From Betaproteobacteria bacterium (lineage in GTDB: Bacteria; Pseudomonadota; Gammaproteobacteria; Burkholderiales; Burkholderiaceae_C): a DNA stretch of 7,410 bases. The stretch is taken from positions 1-7,410 of the forward strand of contig RFTR01000097.1 of NCBI GenBank assembly GCA_009923345.1. Direction: 5' to 3'. The notes under the pieces were generated by a model, which did no database searches, was not told where the DNA came from, and saw nothing but the letters and a program-made list of their open reading frames with translations. This document shows, in pieces, positions 1-6,659 of this stretch. The translations under genes and the position numbers were made by a program. How positions within the stretch are numbered: the stretch's first letter is position 1; each line of letters begins with the position of its first letter.

Positions 1-619
1 GGATGACATTGGCGCTGACGCCATCAAGATCGGCATGCTGCATGCCCCAGAAATTGTCGATGTAGTGGCTTGGGCCATCGACCACTACCAGCTGAAAAAC
101 GTGGTGTTGGACCCCGTGATGGTGGCTACCAGTGGAGACCGTTTGATTGCCAGTGAAACGGTGCAAGTCTTGGTGCGCGAGTTGTTCCCTCGCGCGACCC
201 TCATCACGCCAAACTTGGATGAAGCTGTTTTGTTGTTGGGTCGAGATATATCTGACGCCAGTGTCCTGGAGTCTGCAGGACGTGATCTGCTGGCGATGGG
301 CGCGCGCGCTGTCTTGCTCAAAGGAGGGCATTTGCCCGGCGATGATCTGATGGATTTGCTGGTGCAGCCCAATACACCCTCTGAGCGTTTGTCTTCGCGT
401 CGCATCCATAGCAACAATGTGCATGGAACAGGATGCACCTTGTCTTCTGCTATCGCAGCCTACTTGGCTTTGGGTATGGGTTTGTCTGAGGCCGTGCACT
501 GTGCGCGTCAATTTATTGTGCAAGCGATTGCGCACGGAGCAGACATCACCACGGGTCACGGCCACGGACCGTTGAACCATGGTTTTGCGCCAGTGCCTAT
601 GCATGCCCTGCATGGTTAA
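1..619 (+). CDS. thiD: Hydroxymethylpyrimidine/phosphomethylpyrimidine kinase ThiD, 5'-truncated by window edge
   Basis: ThiD phosphorylates HMP and then HMP-P to HMP-PP, the pyrimidine half of thiamine, in the cytosol. The frame is open from base 2, so 205 C-terminal residues are visible; by family length (about 265) some 60-70 N-terminal residues lie outside the window. Ribokinase-fold landmarks of ThiD are all present, numbered in the fragment: DPVMVATSG (37-45), TPNLDEA (69-75), LLKGGH (105-110), and the anion-hole/catalytic loop HGTGCTLSSAI (141-151) with the conserved Cys at 145. A GHGPLNH segment near the C-terminus is also typical. There is no fused ThiE domain after it. The TAA stop overlaps the stop of the convergent SDR gene. 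Identity is secure; whether this ThiD acts in synthesis, salvage or both cannot be told from sequence, but its neighbour is a TPP-riboswitch operon, which fits HMP salvage. Confidence 0.95.
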   Translation, partial: DDIGADAIKIGMLHAPEIVDVVAWAIDHYQLKNVVLDPVMVATSGDRLIASETVQVLVRELFPRATLITPNLDEAVLLLGRDISDASVLESAGRDLLAMGARAVLLKGGHLPGDDLMDLLVQPNTPSERLSSRRIHSNNVHGTGCTLSSAIAAYLALGMGLSEAVHCARQFIVQAIAHGADITTGHGHGPLNHGFAPVPMHALHG

Positions 620-1392
620 GCCATTACCAATCCGCCGTCGACAACCAATACTTGTCCGGTCATAAATTGGCTCTCGTCTGACGCTAAAAATAAAACAGGT
701 CCTGCTACATCTTTTGGAGTGGCTAACCTTCCTAATGGGGTCTGAGCGATCAACATATCTTTGACAGATTCTTTGGTGTGCGCGCTAGAAGCGGTAGGAC
801 TGACCAAGCCCGGTGCAACACAGTTCACGCGAATGCCACAGGAGCCAAGCTCTGTGGCTAAATTTCTACTAAAGCCCACTAAAGCAGACTTGGCCGTGGA
901 GTAGTCGTGATAAGGAATGCTGGGTCGGTAGATCAAGTCACTCACCATATTGATGATGCTGCCTTTTGTGCGTTGACGCATATTAGGAATCACTGACTGA
1001 CAAACGTTGTAGCTAGCCTGAACTGCGCCATCAAATTGGGTTTGGTAGTCAGCCCATGGCGTTTCCCAAAAGCGTTTGCGGTTTTCAGGGTCAAACGCAT
1101 AGGGGCTAAATGCGTTGTTCACCAACACATCGATTCGCCCGACTTCGCGCATAGCATGGGCCACCATATACTGCACTGCAGATGGATCGCGTACGTCGGC
1201 TTGCAAGGCTAGGGCAGTACCGCCTAGTTTTTCACAGTCGCTTACTACCTCTTGTGCTGCTTCTACATTGACAAGGTAGTTCACCAAGACACATGCGCCT
1301 TCAGAGGCAAAGGCTTTGGCAATCGCCGCACCAATGCCACGGCTAGCACCCGTTACCAAAACAGTTTGGTTGTGAAAGCGCTTGGCATGCAT
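616..1392 (-). CDS. Short-chain dehydrogenase/reductase (FabG-like SDR), last gene of TPP-riboswitch operon
   Basis: Classical SDR, a cytosolic NAD(P)(H)-dependent oxidoreductase of 258 residues, the usual length. Seen: dinucleotide-binding TGASRGIG (14-21), DV (66-67) for adenine contact, active-site Ser151, and YSTAK with Tyr164 and Lys168. The normally conserved NNAG appears as NNAF (92-95), a variant I recall in some FabG-like SDRs. The C-terminal half carries IRVNCVAPG, PLGR and the final VDGG typical of the FabG branch. An ATG at 1431 would give 271 residues but would overlap the binding-protein gene by 38 nt. The ATG at 1392 sits 1 nt after that gene's stop and gives the normal short N-terminus, so I chose it; neither has a strong Shine-Dalgarno. 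As the partner of LuxE/LuxC-like genes it could reduce the aldehyde product to an alcohol. That role is inference; the family call is firm, the substrate unknown. Confidence 0.9.
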   Translation of the reverse strand: MHAKRFHNQTVLVTGASRGIGAAIAKAFASEGACVLVNYLVNVEAAQEVVSDCEKLGGTALALQADVRDPSAVQYMVAHAMREVGRIDVLVNNAFSPYAFDPENRKRFWETPWADYQTQFDGAVQASYNVCQSVIPNMRQRTKGSIINMVSDLIYRPSIPYHDYSTAKSALVGFSRNLATELGSCGIRVNCVAPGLVSPTASSAHTKESVKDMLIAQTPLGRLATPKDVAGPVLFLASDESQFMTGQVLVVDGGLVMA

Positions 1393-1393
1393 C

Positions 1394-2410
1394 TTATTTT
1401 TTGCCTGGTAATAAATCTTGGCTGATGACATCTGTAACTCTGATGTCGCGTTGAATCAAGCCAAATGCTTTGTAGGCATTGGCACCCTTTTGAATCACGC
1501 CCATATCAAAAGCACCTAAGCCTTTTTGTTGGGTCACAGGTGAAATGCTAGTGGCATTGCGTAACTTAATTACCTCTAAATTTGCAGCTTCATTTTGGCC
1601 ATCTAAGGCAAATTTCACAGCCAACTTAGCAGCCTCTTGGGGAGATCGCATCATCCATTCCGCACTGTCTTGGTAGGCTTGTAAAAACCGCTTCAATACA
1701 TCTTTCTTTTGTTGGTAAGTTTCTTCTCGCACTACAAAGAAATCGCTGGAGATGTTTACATAATTTTTAACTTCCATCACATTCACATCACCAAGGCCTT
1801 TTTGCTTTCCAACCAGAAGACCTGTATCGGTAGCAGCTGTGGCATCTACTTGGCCTTGCATGAGGGGTAAGAAGTTCAATAACCCAGTCACAACAATGGT
1901 GACGTCGGCTTCGGTCAAACCTGCTTGGTGTAGCAAGATTTGCAGGTTTTGCCTTGTCCCGCTGGCCAAGCTATAAACACCAATGCGCTTGCCTTTGAGG
2001 TCCGATGGTTTGGTGATTTTTTGAGATTTAAGCGAAACCAAATTAAAAATATTTTGTGGATAAATATCGTAAATAGCCCTTAATTTCTCACCTTTGTCGA
2101 TAGCTGTGAAAAAAGATGCGGGGTCCGTAAACGCAACATCGGCTTGGCCACTCAGTAAATTGCGTATCGCGTCTGCACCACCTGCGCCAGGAATAATCGC
2201 CATCTCAATCCCTTTGGCTTTGAAGAAGCCTTTGTCTTCTTCGACCAATAAATTGGTAATTTCAGTGATGGGTTTACCCCAGCTGGCGATGACAACTTTG
2301 TCTAGCTTTGCAGGTGTTTGGGCATGGCCTGTTGCTGTAATAAGTAAACCCAAAATACAGGTGATGGTGCCAGCGATAGTTAATCGGAAACTGTGAAACG
2401 CGCAAGACAT
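1394..2410 (-). CDS. ABC transporter periplasmic substrate-binding protein, NitT/TauT/THI5-like (NMT1) family
   Basis: Exported solute-binding protein of an ABC importer, 338 residues. An N-terminal signal peptide is visible: basic R9, hydrophobic core about 10-25, and an AxA-type cleavage site at ATGHA|QT (after residue 30). There is no lipobox Cys, so a soluble periplasmic protein is expected. The mature part has the NMT1/SsuA-type pattern: GFFKAKGIEM (61-70), a glycine-rich GAGGADAI followed by LLSGQADVAFTD, and DLKGKRIGV (137-145). This family binds small organics including the thiamine pyrimidine precursors (ThiY, yeast Thi5 relatives), but also sulfonates and nitrate, so ligand assignment rests on the riboswitch. 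The longer reading begins with TTG at 2434, overlapping the permease stop, but it lacks a ribosome site and puts eight extra residues before the signal. ATG at 2410, with AGAAAG 8 nt upstream, is preferred. The gene is more AT-rich than the thiD end of the window. Confidence 0.88.
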   Translation of the reverse strand: MSCAFHSFRLTIAGTITCILGLLITATGHAQTPAKLDKVVIASWGKPITEITNLLVEEDKGFFKAKGIEMAIIPGAGGADAIRNLLSGQADVAFTDPASFFTAIDKGEKLRAIYDIYPQNIFNLVSLKSQKITKPSDLKGKRIGVYSLASGTRQNLQILLHQAGLTEADVTIVVTGLLNFLPLMQGQVDATAATDTGLLVGKQKGLGDVNVMEVKNYVNISSDFFVVREETYQQKKDVLKRFLQAYQDSAEWMMRSPQEAAKLAVKFALDGQNEAANLEVIKLRNATSISPVTQQKGLGAFDMGVIQKGANAYKAFGLIQRDIRVTDVISQDLLPGKK

Positions 2411-2430
2411 GTGGAAACTTTCTGAAAGAA

Positions 2431-3180
2431 TCAAAATTGAGATTGCAAAAATCGACGTTCAAATTTTTGAAACATCCAATAACTTGAGATGCCTAGAAAA
2501 GTGATAACTACTAAGACAGCAAACATCAAAGGCGTGTCCATAGATCCTTGCGCAGCGATGATCAATGCGCCAAGTCCTTTACTCGATCCAATGAATTCAC
2601 CCACAACAGCACCCACCCATGCCAGTACCAAAGCGACCCGAAAGCCAGCCAATATATTAGGCATACCAGAGGGAATTTTTAAGCGCCACAGCGTTTGCCA
2701 CCTATTTGCGCGCAGCATTTTGAAAAGTTCTAATTTCTGTGGATCCACTTGTTGCATGCTAGTCACTGTGTTTTCAAGCAATGGGAAAAAACAAATTAAC
2801 GCGGTCATGACAACGGTGGGTAACACACCAAAGCCAAACCAGACAATAAACAAAGGCGCAAGTGCCAATTTGGGTATGACTTGGCTTAATACAACATAGG
2901 GCATGAGGAGAGAGCGTAAATGCTTCGATTCACCTAAAACAATGCCGCCAACGCACCCCATTAACCCACCCAGAACAATTCCCCAAAAAACTTCTACTAG
3001 TGTTTGCCAAATATGCGGCCACAAGTAACCATTTACTAAGCTCTTCCATAAAACATCGGTAATCCGCGAAGGGGCTGGCATGACTAACTCAGAGGTGCCA
3101 AGTGTGCGTACCAAAATTTCCCAAGTTGTTAGCAAAACTACACCGACCAACAGTGTCCAGAAATAAGACTTTGATTTCAT
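2431..3180 (-). CDS. ABC transporter permease, SsuC/TauC/ThiX-like
   Basis: Inner-membrane permease of the same importer, 249 residues, normal for the family. About six hydrophobic segments can be seen: roughly residues 7-24, 60-83, 93-116, 118-138, 178-198 and 217-236. MPAPS (34-38) after the first helix is the usual family motif. The cytoplasmic EAA loop that docks on the ATPase is at about 150-172 and reads LFKMLRANRWQTLWRLKIPS, with the expected invariant-type Gly replaced by Asn in LRAN. Its ATG overlaps the ATPase stop in an ATGA, a standard translational-coupling arrangement, and it has the strongest ribosome site in the operon. Probably homodimeric, since only one permease gene is present. 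Imported compound unknown; thiamine-related by regulation. Confidence 0.93.
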   Translation of the reverse strand: MKSKSYFWTLLVGVVLLTTWEILVRTLGTSELVMPAPSRITDVLWKSLVNGYLWPHIWQTLVEVFWGIVLGGLMGCVGGIVLGESKHLRSLLMPYVVLSQVIPKLALAPLFIVWFGFGVLPTVVMTALICFFPLLENTVTSMQQVDPQKLELFKMLRANRWQTLWRLKIPSGMPNILAGFRVALVLAWVGAVVGEFIGSSKGLGALIIAAQGSMDTPLMFAVLVVITFLGISSYWMFQKFERRFLQSQF

Positions 3181-3962
3181 GCAACCACCTCCATCGCATG
3201 ACGCAGTTTTGAACTGAAATGATTGAACTCTGGGCTATGGCGCATGGAGTTTTGACGCGGTTGCGGCAGGTCGATTGCGAGTGTGTGGTGAATTTTTCCT
3301 TGCGCCATCACAGAGACCTGTTTACCCAGGTAGACCGCTTCGCCAATATCGTGTGTCACAAACAAGATAGAAGTTTTGTGTTCAGCACAAATAGCCATCA
3401 GGTCATGTTGTAGTTCTTCTCGGGTGATCGCATCTAAAGAGGCAAAAGGTTCGTCCATGAACAGGATACGTGGACTGGTGATCAGCGCGCGCGCAATCGC
3501 AACCCGACTTTGTTGTCCGCCTGATAGTTCAGTTGGTTTGCCATGGAATTTAAGTGCAAGTCCCATGCGTTGCAGCAATTCTTTGGCCTTATGGAGGTCT
3601 GAGGCTTCAATTCTTCTATGCAATGCAATCGGCAGTAACACATTGTCTAAAACGTCTAACCACTCAAGAAGCGTTGGACGTTGGAATACAAACCCCATAT
3701 CGCTTTGCGGCGTAATTAACGGTTGGTTATTCCACACCACTTCGCCCTGCTGGGCGGAAAGTAGGCCGGCTGCTAATTTGAGCAAGCTGGTTTTTCCGCA
3801 ACCGCTGCGACCTATCAGGCAGTGGAATTCGCCCGGCGCCAAATCTAGGTTGATGCTGTGCAGTGTTTCCACATCCTCTTGGTAGGAGAACGACACATTT
3901 TGCAGACGCAAAAGATACTGCGCCTTGGATTCAATTGGGGTGATACTTGAATCAGAGTTCAT
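3177..3962 (-). CDS. ABC transporter ATP-binding protein, SsuB/TauB/ThiZ-like
   Basis: Cytosolic ATPase that powers the importer, 261 residues. All nucleotide-binding elements are intact: Walker A GRSGCGKT (51-58), Q-loop Gln94 in VFQRP, signature LSGGQ (146-150), Walker B ILFMDEP (166-172) with catalytic Glu171, D-loop SLD, and the switch His204 in VTHD. The sequence RPTLLEWLDVLDNV after the Q-loop is typical of the nitrate/sulfonate/taurine group. The gene begins inside the end of the LuxC-like gene (11-nt overlap) and has no clear ribosome site, so translation probably depends on coupling. Family call is firm; ThiZ-type function is inferred from the TPP riboswitch upstream and not from any ATPase feature. 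Confidence 0.95.
   Translation of the reverse strand: MNSDSSITPIESKAQYLLRLQNVSFSYQEDVETLHSINLDLAPGEFHCLIGRSGCGKTSLLKLAAGLLSAQQGEVVWNNQPLITPQSDMGFVFQRPTLLEWLDVLDNVLLPIALHRRIEASDLHKAKELLQRMGLALKFHGKPTELSGGQQSRVAIARALITSPRILFMDEPFASLDAITREELQHDLMAICAEHKTSILFVTHDIGEAVYLGKQVSVMAQGKIHHTLAIDLPQPRQNSMRHSPEFNHFSSKLRHAMEVVA
3185..3192 (-). promoter_or_regulatory. Strong Shine-Dalgarno of the permease gene
   Basis: On the minus strand GGAGGTGG lies 4 nt before the permease ATG at 3180, inside the last codons of the ATPase gene. It is the best ribosome site in the operon and fixes the permease start at the ATGA overlap. Confidence 0.75.
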
Positions 3963-5412
3963 AGTGGGTTAACTGATTCGCTGCTATTTCTGTTGATGTT
4001 TCAATGTCGACCATATTTACTAAATCAGCCAGACTGAACCTTCCATCGTGATGCCAACCAGCAGCAGGGGAGGTCATTTCACCAATCGCACATATGCGTG
4101 TGACACCAGCAAGCGCAAGTGCTTCACCTAATTGAAGCAATGTTTCTGGATCTGTTGCCAGGCCAGTTGTTTGTAAATACGGGCGTTGGTCTTTCAACAA
4201 AGGTATTACGTCGAGCAAGGAATCAACTGCAACTACGGTGACGCATCGGTTGAGCGGACTGGGGTTGAGGGGTAGAGGGGTATCGCTATAAACCACCACA
4301 AACGCATCCTGCTTATCTCCCAGCACCTGAATTCCAGAGTTTTGCAACATGGAAAATTCATGCGATTCACGCCAGCTGGCGATGTGAGAAGCCTCTTCTA
4401 GTGACAAAGAGGCTCTTGGGTATTTGTGTGCCAGTGCAGCCAATTCGCTGGCAAGTGACTGTGCAAATTCTTGAGGACTGAACTGAGCGCTACGTTCTAC
4501 ATAGAACATTTGCGGTGAGTAACAACCTTGCTGTTCATACCTAGCGATATCTAATGCAGCTTGAGAAGCCACACGTTTTGCACGCACAACAGAAAGCGCA
4601 GCAGTAGATACCATGCCAAAACTTAGTTTGTGACCGTGCGGTAAGAAGCGCGTGGTCACGGGTACTTGGTTTTGAATAGCAGACAGTGCGCTGTTTCCGC
4701 CGTAGGCGAGCACGATATCTGATTGTTGGAATAAATAGCTGGAAATATTGACGTCTTCGGTGGGCCACCAAATAATCGACAGACAGTCTGCCAGCCGGGG
4801 TTCTACATCTGCCAATGCGTTGGCAAATATAGATGCACAGATGGGTTCTGCACTCGATACCTTACCTACCGTTCCGGCTTTCACCAATAGGCCCGAGATC
4901 AAACTCCATAAAGGTAAACCAGGAACGTTTCCAGCCCAAATATGCGTGATGAGGTCTGCACCTACCGCCTTGGTCCATCCTCCGGTGATGCGAGGCTGAA
5001 ATGCATCCAGCATTTTGGGGTTGCTGAAGTCCTCGGCAATAAACCGATGCAATTGCAGTGCACGGAATGTTTGTAAATATTCGCTGAAACTATGGCGCAA
5101 CATGGTTGCGTCCATGCCCGTGGCAATGGGCATTAGTGTGTCTATGCGTTTTCTATCTTCATGGTTGATGTCGAGCAATCTGAGAATAACTACATCGATA
5201 GCACGCACGATGTCTGACACGGCCATGGTTTTGATATGCGTTTGGGCGGCACTCTTGATGTGTTGCGTCACCGCTAGTATTTGTGCATGCGTCAAGAGGG
5301 GGACTTTCACCTCCAATCGTGTATCGCCTGATCCATATGTCAGCGTATGCCAAGCCAGGTCTTCATGCGCAATGCTTGGAACGTAGCCGGCAGTGAACTG
5401 CAACACGGTCAT
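3952..5412 (-). CDS. LuxC-like acyl-CoA/acyl-protein reductase (aldehyde-forming)
   Basis: 486-residue member of the LuxC family (aldehyde-dehydrogenase-like fold), which takes an acyl group as a Cys thioester and reduces it with NADPH to the aldehyde. Seen: the cofactor region HIWAGNVPGLPLWSLISG (157-174) and LLVKAG; the segment DIVLAYGG (232-239); GHKLSFG (260-266); and the nucleophile motif QQGCYSPQ with Cys297, which matches the catalytic Cys of LuxC (Cys286 in Vibrio harveyi, from memory). The C-terminal WHHDG block (453-457) with preceding RICAIGEM is also a LuxC hallmark. An upstream ATG at 5454 would add 14 residues. The ATG at 5412 forms an ATGA overlap with the LuxE-like stop and follows an AGGCGG ribosome site, so I chose it. 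The catalytic set looks complete. No luciferase gene is nearby, so the aldehyde is not obviously for light; I infer a thiamine-related carboxylate as substrate. Confidence 0.9.
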   Translation of the reverse strand: MTVLQFTAGYVPSIAHEDLAWHTLTYGSGDTRLEVKVPLLTHAQILAVTQHIKSAAQTHIKTMAVSDIVRAIDVVILRLLDINHEDRKRIDTLMPIATGMDATMLRHSFSEYLQTFRALQLHRFIAEDFSNPKMLDAFQPRITGGWTKAVGADLITHIWAGNVPGLPLWSLISGLLVKAGTVGKVSSAEPICASIFANALADVEPRLADCLSIIWWPTEDVNISSYLFQQSDIVLAYGGNSALSAIQNQVPVTTRFLPHGHKLSFGMVSTAALSVVRAKRVASQAALDIARYEQQGCYSPQMFYVERSAQFSPQEFAQSLASELAALAHKYPRASLSLEEASHIASWRESHEFSMLQNSGIQVLGDKQDAFVVVYSDTPLPLNPSPLNRCVTVVAVDSLLDVIPLLKDQRPYLQTTGLATDPETLLQLGEALALAGVTRICAIGEMTSPAAGWHHDGRFSLADLVNMVDIETSTEIAANQLTHYEL

Positions 5413-6503
5413 ACGCGCGCCGCCTGCAGAAAATCTTCGACTGCCAAAGAGCATCCTTTTGCTTGTGCGCCCTGTGCGCGGCCCAGCAAAATAAAACCGT
5501 CGTCCGTGGCGATGCCAACGTCTTCTGTCAAAAGTGTGGTGACAGAGTTGTAGTTGGCCAGGTCCGTGTGTACCAAGATGCCACGTTCGCCCTTTGGCAT
5601 CTCTTGGCCGCTGATGGGATCGATGACTCTGGTGCGAATCCAGTGTGGCCCACGCTTGACGGATGGTGTGGTGCTGTTACCGGCGTCATACAACTGGGAA
5701 CTCAACTCAGTCATGCCGTACATATTGAAGCATTGCGAGCGCGGCACGCCAAATGTGTTGGAGAGTTGGTTGTAGAAGCTATCCATATCAATCTCACGGG
5801 ATTGGCCTTTGAATCCGCCTGTATCAAATAACCAACTTGATGCGGGCAGTTTGAAGTTCAAACCAGAAGCGATCAGAGCGTCCATGGCGTGGACCATGCT
5901 GTAGCTAGCGCCAAGGAGAGCGATAGGCTCGTGATTTTTTTCAGCGTGTTGCAGTGCTTGCGTGAGTGCTTCTATGTCTAAGCCGCTAGGTCCCATGAAA
6001 TATTGGCTATTGGGTGTACCAAAATGCGCGAGTGCTAAATGGAGGTAATGCGCCAACGATGAGTGGGGCATCATGTCTACCGTTGGAAAAATAATGCCAA
6101 TGCGTATTTTTGATTTTTGAGACATTAACTGCCGTTCAAAATTTAGACGCATGGATGCGTCGTAGACCCTAAGCGACGGGTGGTAATGACGGCCTTTGAT
6201 ATCACCACGTGTTGTTCCGCTGGTCATGAAGACGCGACCACATTGGCTAGTAGGTGTGCATGTCAGATCTAAGTCTTTGAAGGCATTGATAGGCACGGCC
6301 GGGATATCGTGCCAATGCGTCACAGTGCGCGGGGTTTTACCTCGCATTTGGCAAAACCGTTGGAAAGGCACATTAAATTGCGCTTGGTGTTTAAAAAGAC
6401 GCAAAGCCATGGCATTGAAGGCGGCATCGTCCGACGCGTTCATCTGCATGAAAGCCACTACTTCGTCTTCGATCACTGACGCGTTGTTTGCCATGTTGTC
6501 CAT
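5409..6503 (-). CDS. LuxE-like acyl-protein synthetase (adenylate-forming), first gene of TPP-riboswitch operon
   Basis: 364-residue member of the LuxE/PaaK-like adenylating enzymes. Family chemistry: carboxylate plus ATP gives acyl-AMP; the acyl group moves to a Cys of the protein and is handed to LuxC. Seen: phosphate-binding loop TSGTTRG (94-100), YGMTE (262-266), TEDVG (326-330), GR (341-342), and a C-terminal KGCS with Cys351, 13 residues from the end. V. harveyi LuxE, from memory, is acylated on Cys364 of 378, almost the same distance from its end, so the acyl-carrier Cys appears present. The ATG at 6503 follows an in-frame TAG closely and has no ribosome site. ATG at 6494 (361 residues) has GGA 4 nt upstream and is a real alternative. 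Expression should be TPP-repressed through the leader riboswitch. With no luxD gene nearby, the acid must come from elsewhere, perhaps through the ABC importer; this is inference. Confidence 0.88.
   Translation of the reverse strand: MDNMANNASVIEDEVVAFMQMNASDDAAFNAMALRLFKHQAQFNVPFQRFCQMRGKTPRTVTHWHDIPAVPINAFKDLDLTCTPTSQCGRVFMTSGTTRGDIKGRHYHPSLRVYDASMRLNFERQLMSQKSKIRIGIIFPTVDMMPHSSLAHYLHLALAHFGTPNSQYFMGPSGLDIEALTQALQHAEKNHEPIALLGASYSMVHAMDALIASGLNFKLPASSWLFDTGGFKGQSREIDMDSFYNQLSNTFGVPRSQCFNMYGMTELSSQLYDAGNSTTPSVKRGPHWIRTRVIDPISGQEMPKGERGILVHTDLANYNSVTTLLTEDVGIATDDGFILLGRAQGAQAKGCSLAVEDFLQAARV
5420..5425 (-). promoter_or_regulatory. Shine-Dalgarno deciding the LuxC-like start
   Basis: AGGCGG on the minus strand, 7 nt before the ATG at 5412. 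It supports that start over the upstream in-frame ATG at 5454, which would overlap the preceding gene by 46 nt. Confidence 0.55.
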
Positions 6504-6569
6504 AACTGGAGCAGGGGGCTAACGCAGATTCGGAGAATGTGGGTCAATACCCAGTTCCGGCACTTATAA
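6504..6569 (-). promoter_or_regulatory. Expression platform of the TPP riboswitch
   Basis: Leader between aptamer and first start codon. The segment at 6523-6511 can pair with the aptamer 3' strand at 6582-6569: GCAGGG with CCCUGC, a small internal loop, then GCUAGU with GUUAGC. That is 12 pairs, with wobbles at the end, and would compete with P1 and P4. A small stem UGGGU/ACCCA lies at 6553-6540. UCCA/UGGA (6510-6499) can enclose the AUG at 6503. No U-tract follows any stem, so control of translation start is more likely than transcription termination. Pairings were worked out by hand. Confidence 0.55.
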
Positions 6570-6656
6570 CTAGCTTCCCTGCGCGAGGATTACCTCAATC
6601 AGGTTCAAAGGGACTTTCTCAGCCAGTGCCACCTTGTTGACACCAACACCCCTAGC
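6570..6656 (-). ncRNA. TPP riboswitch (THI box) aptamer
   Basis: Cis-regulatory RNA that binds thiamine pyrophosphate, placed directly before the LuxE-like gene. Conserved blocks appear in the right order on the minus strand: GGGGTGTT at the start of P2, GGCTGAGAAAGTCCC, AACCTGATTGAGGTAATCC, and GCGCAGGGAAGCTAG closing P4 and P1. Helices can be drawn: P2/P3 (GUUGGUGUC with GGCACUGGC around an AACAAGGU loop), P4 (CCCU/AGGG), P5 (GAGG/CCUC around UAAU) and a short P1 (GCU/AGC or CUAG/CUAG). The CUGAGA core recognises the pyrimidine and the P4/P5 side the pyrophosphate, as known for the family. Bacterial TPP switches nearly always turn genes off when TPP is high, so the operon is expected to be on under thiamine shortage. 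Confidence 0.97.
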
Positions 6657-6659
6657 GGA

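Noticed and set aside
597..615. Stem CTATGCA/TGCATGG around TGCCC at the thiD 3' end as a bidirectional terminator
   Set aside because: Only 7 pairs including a wobble, inside coding sequence, and no U-run on either strand.
5015..5386. Plus-strand 123-codon open frame over the LuxC-like gene
   Set aside because: Antisense to a gene with full family motifs; low-complexity, Cys/Ser-rich translation typical of a shadow frame.
3952..6503. Reading the LuxC/LuxE pair as part of a bioluminescence operon
   Set aside because: No luxA, luxB or luxD in the window, and the leader is a TPP riboswitch; family similarity alone does not imply light production.
6540..6553. TGGGT/ACCCA hairpin in the leader as an intrinsic terminator
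   Set aside because: Stem is only 5 pairs and is followed by CATTCTCC on the minus strand, not a U-tract.
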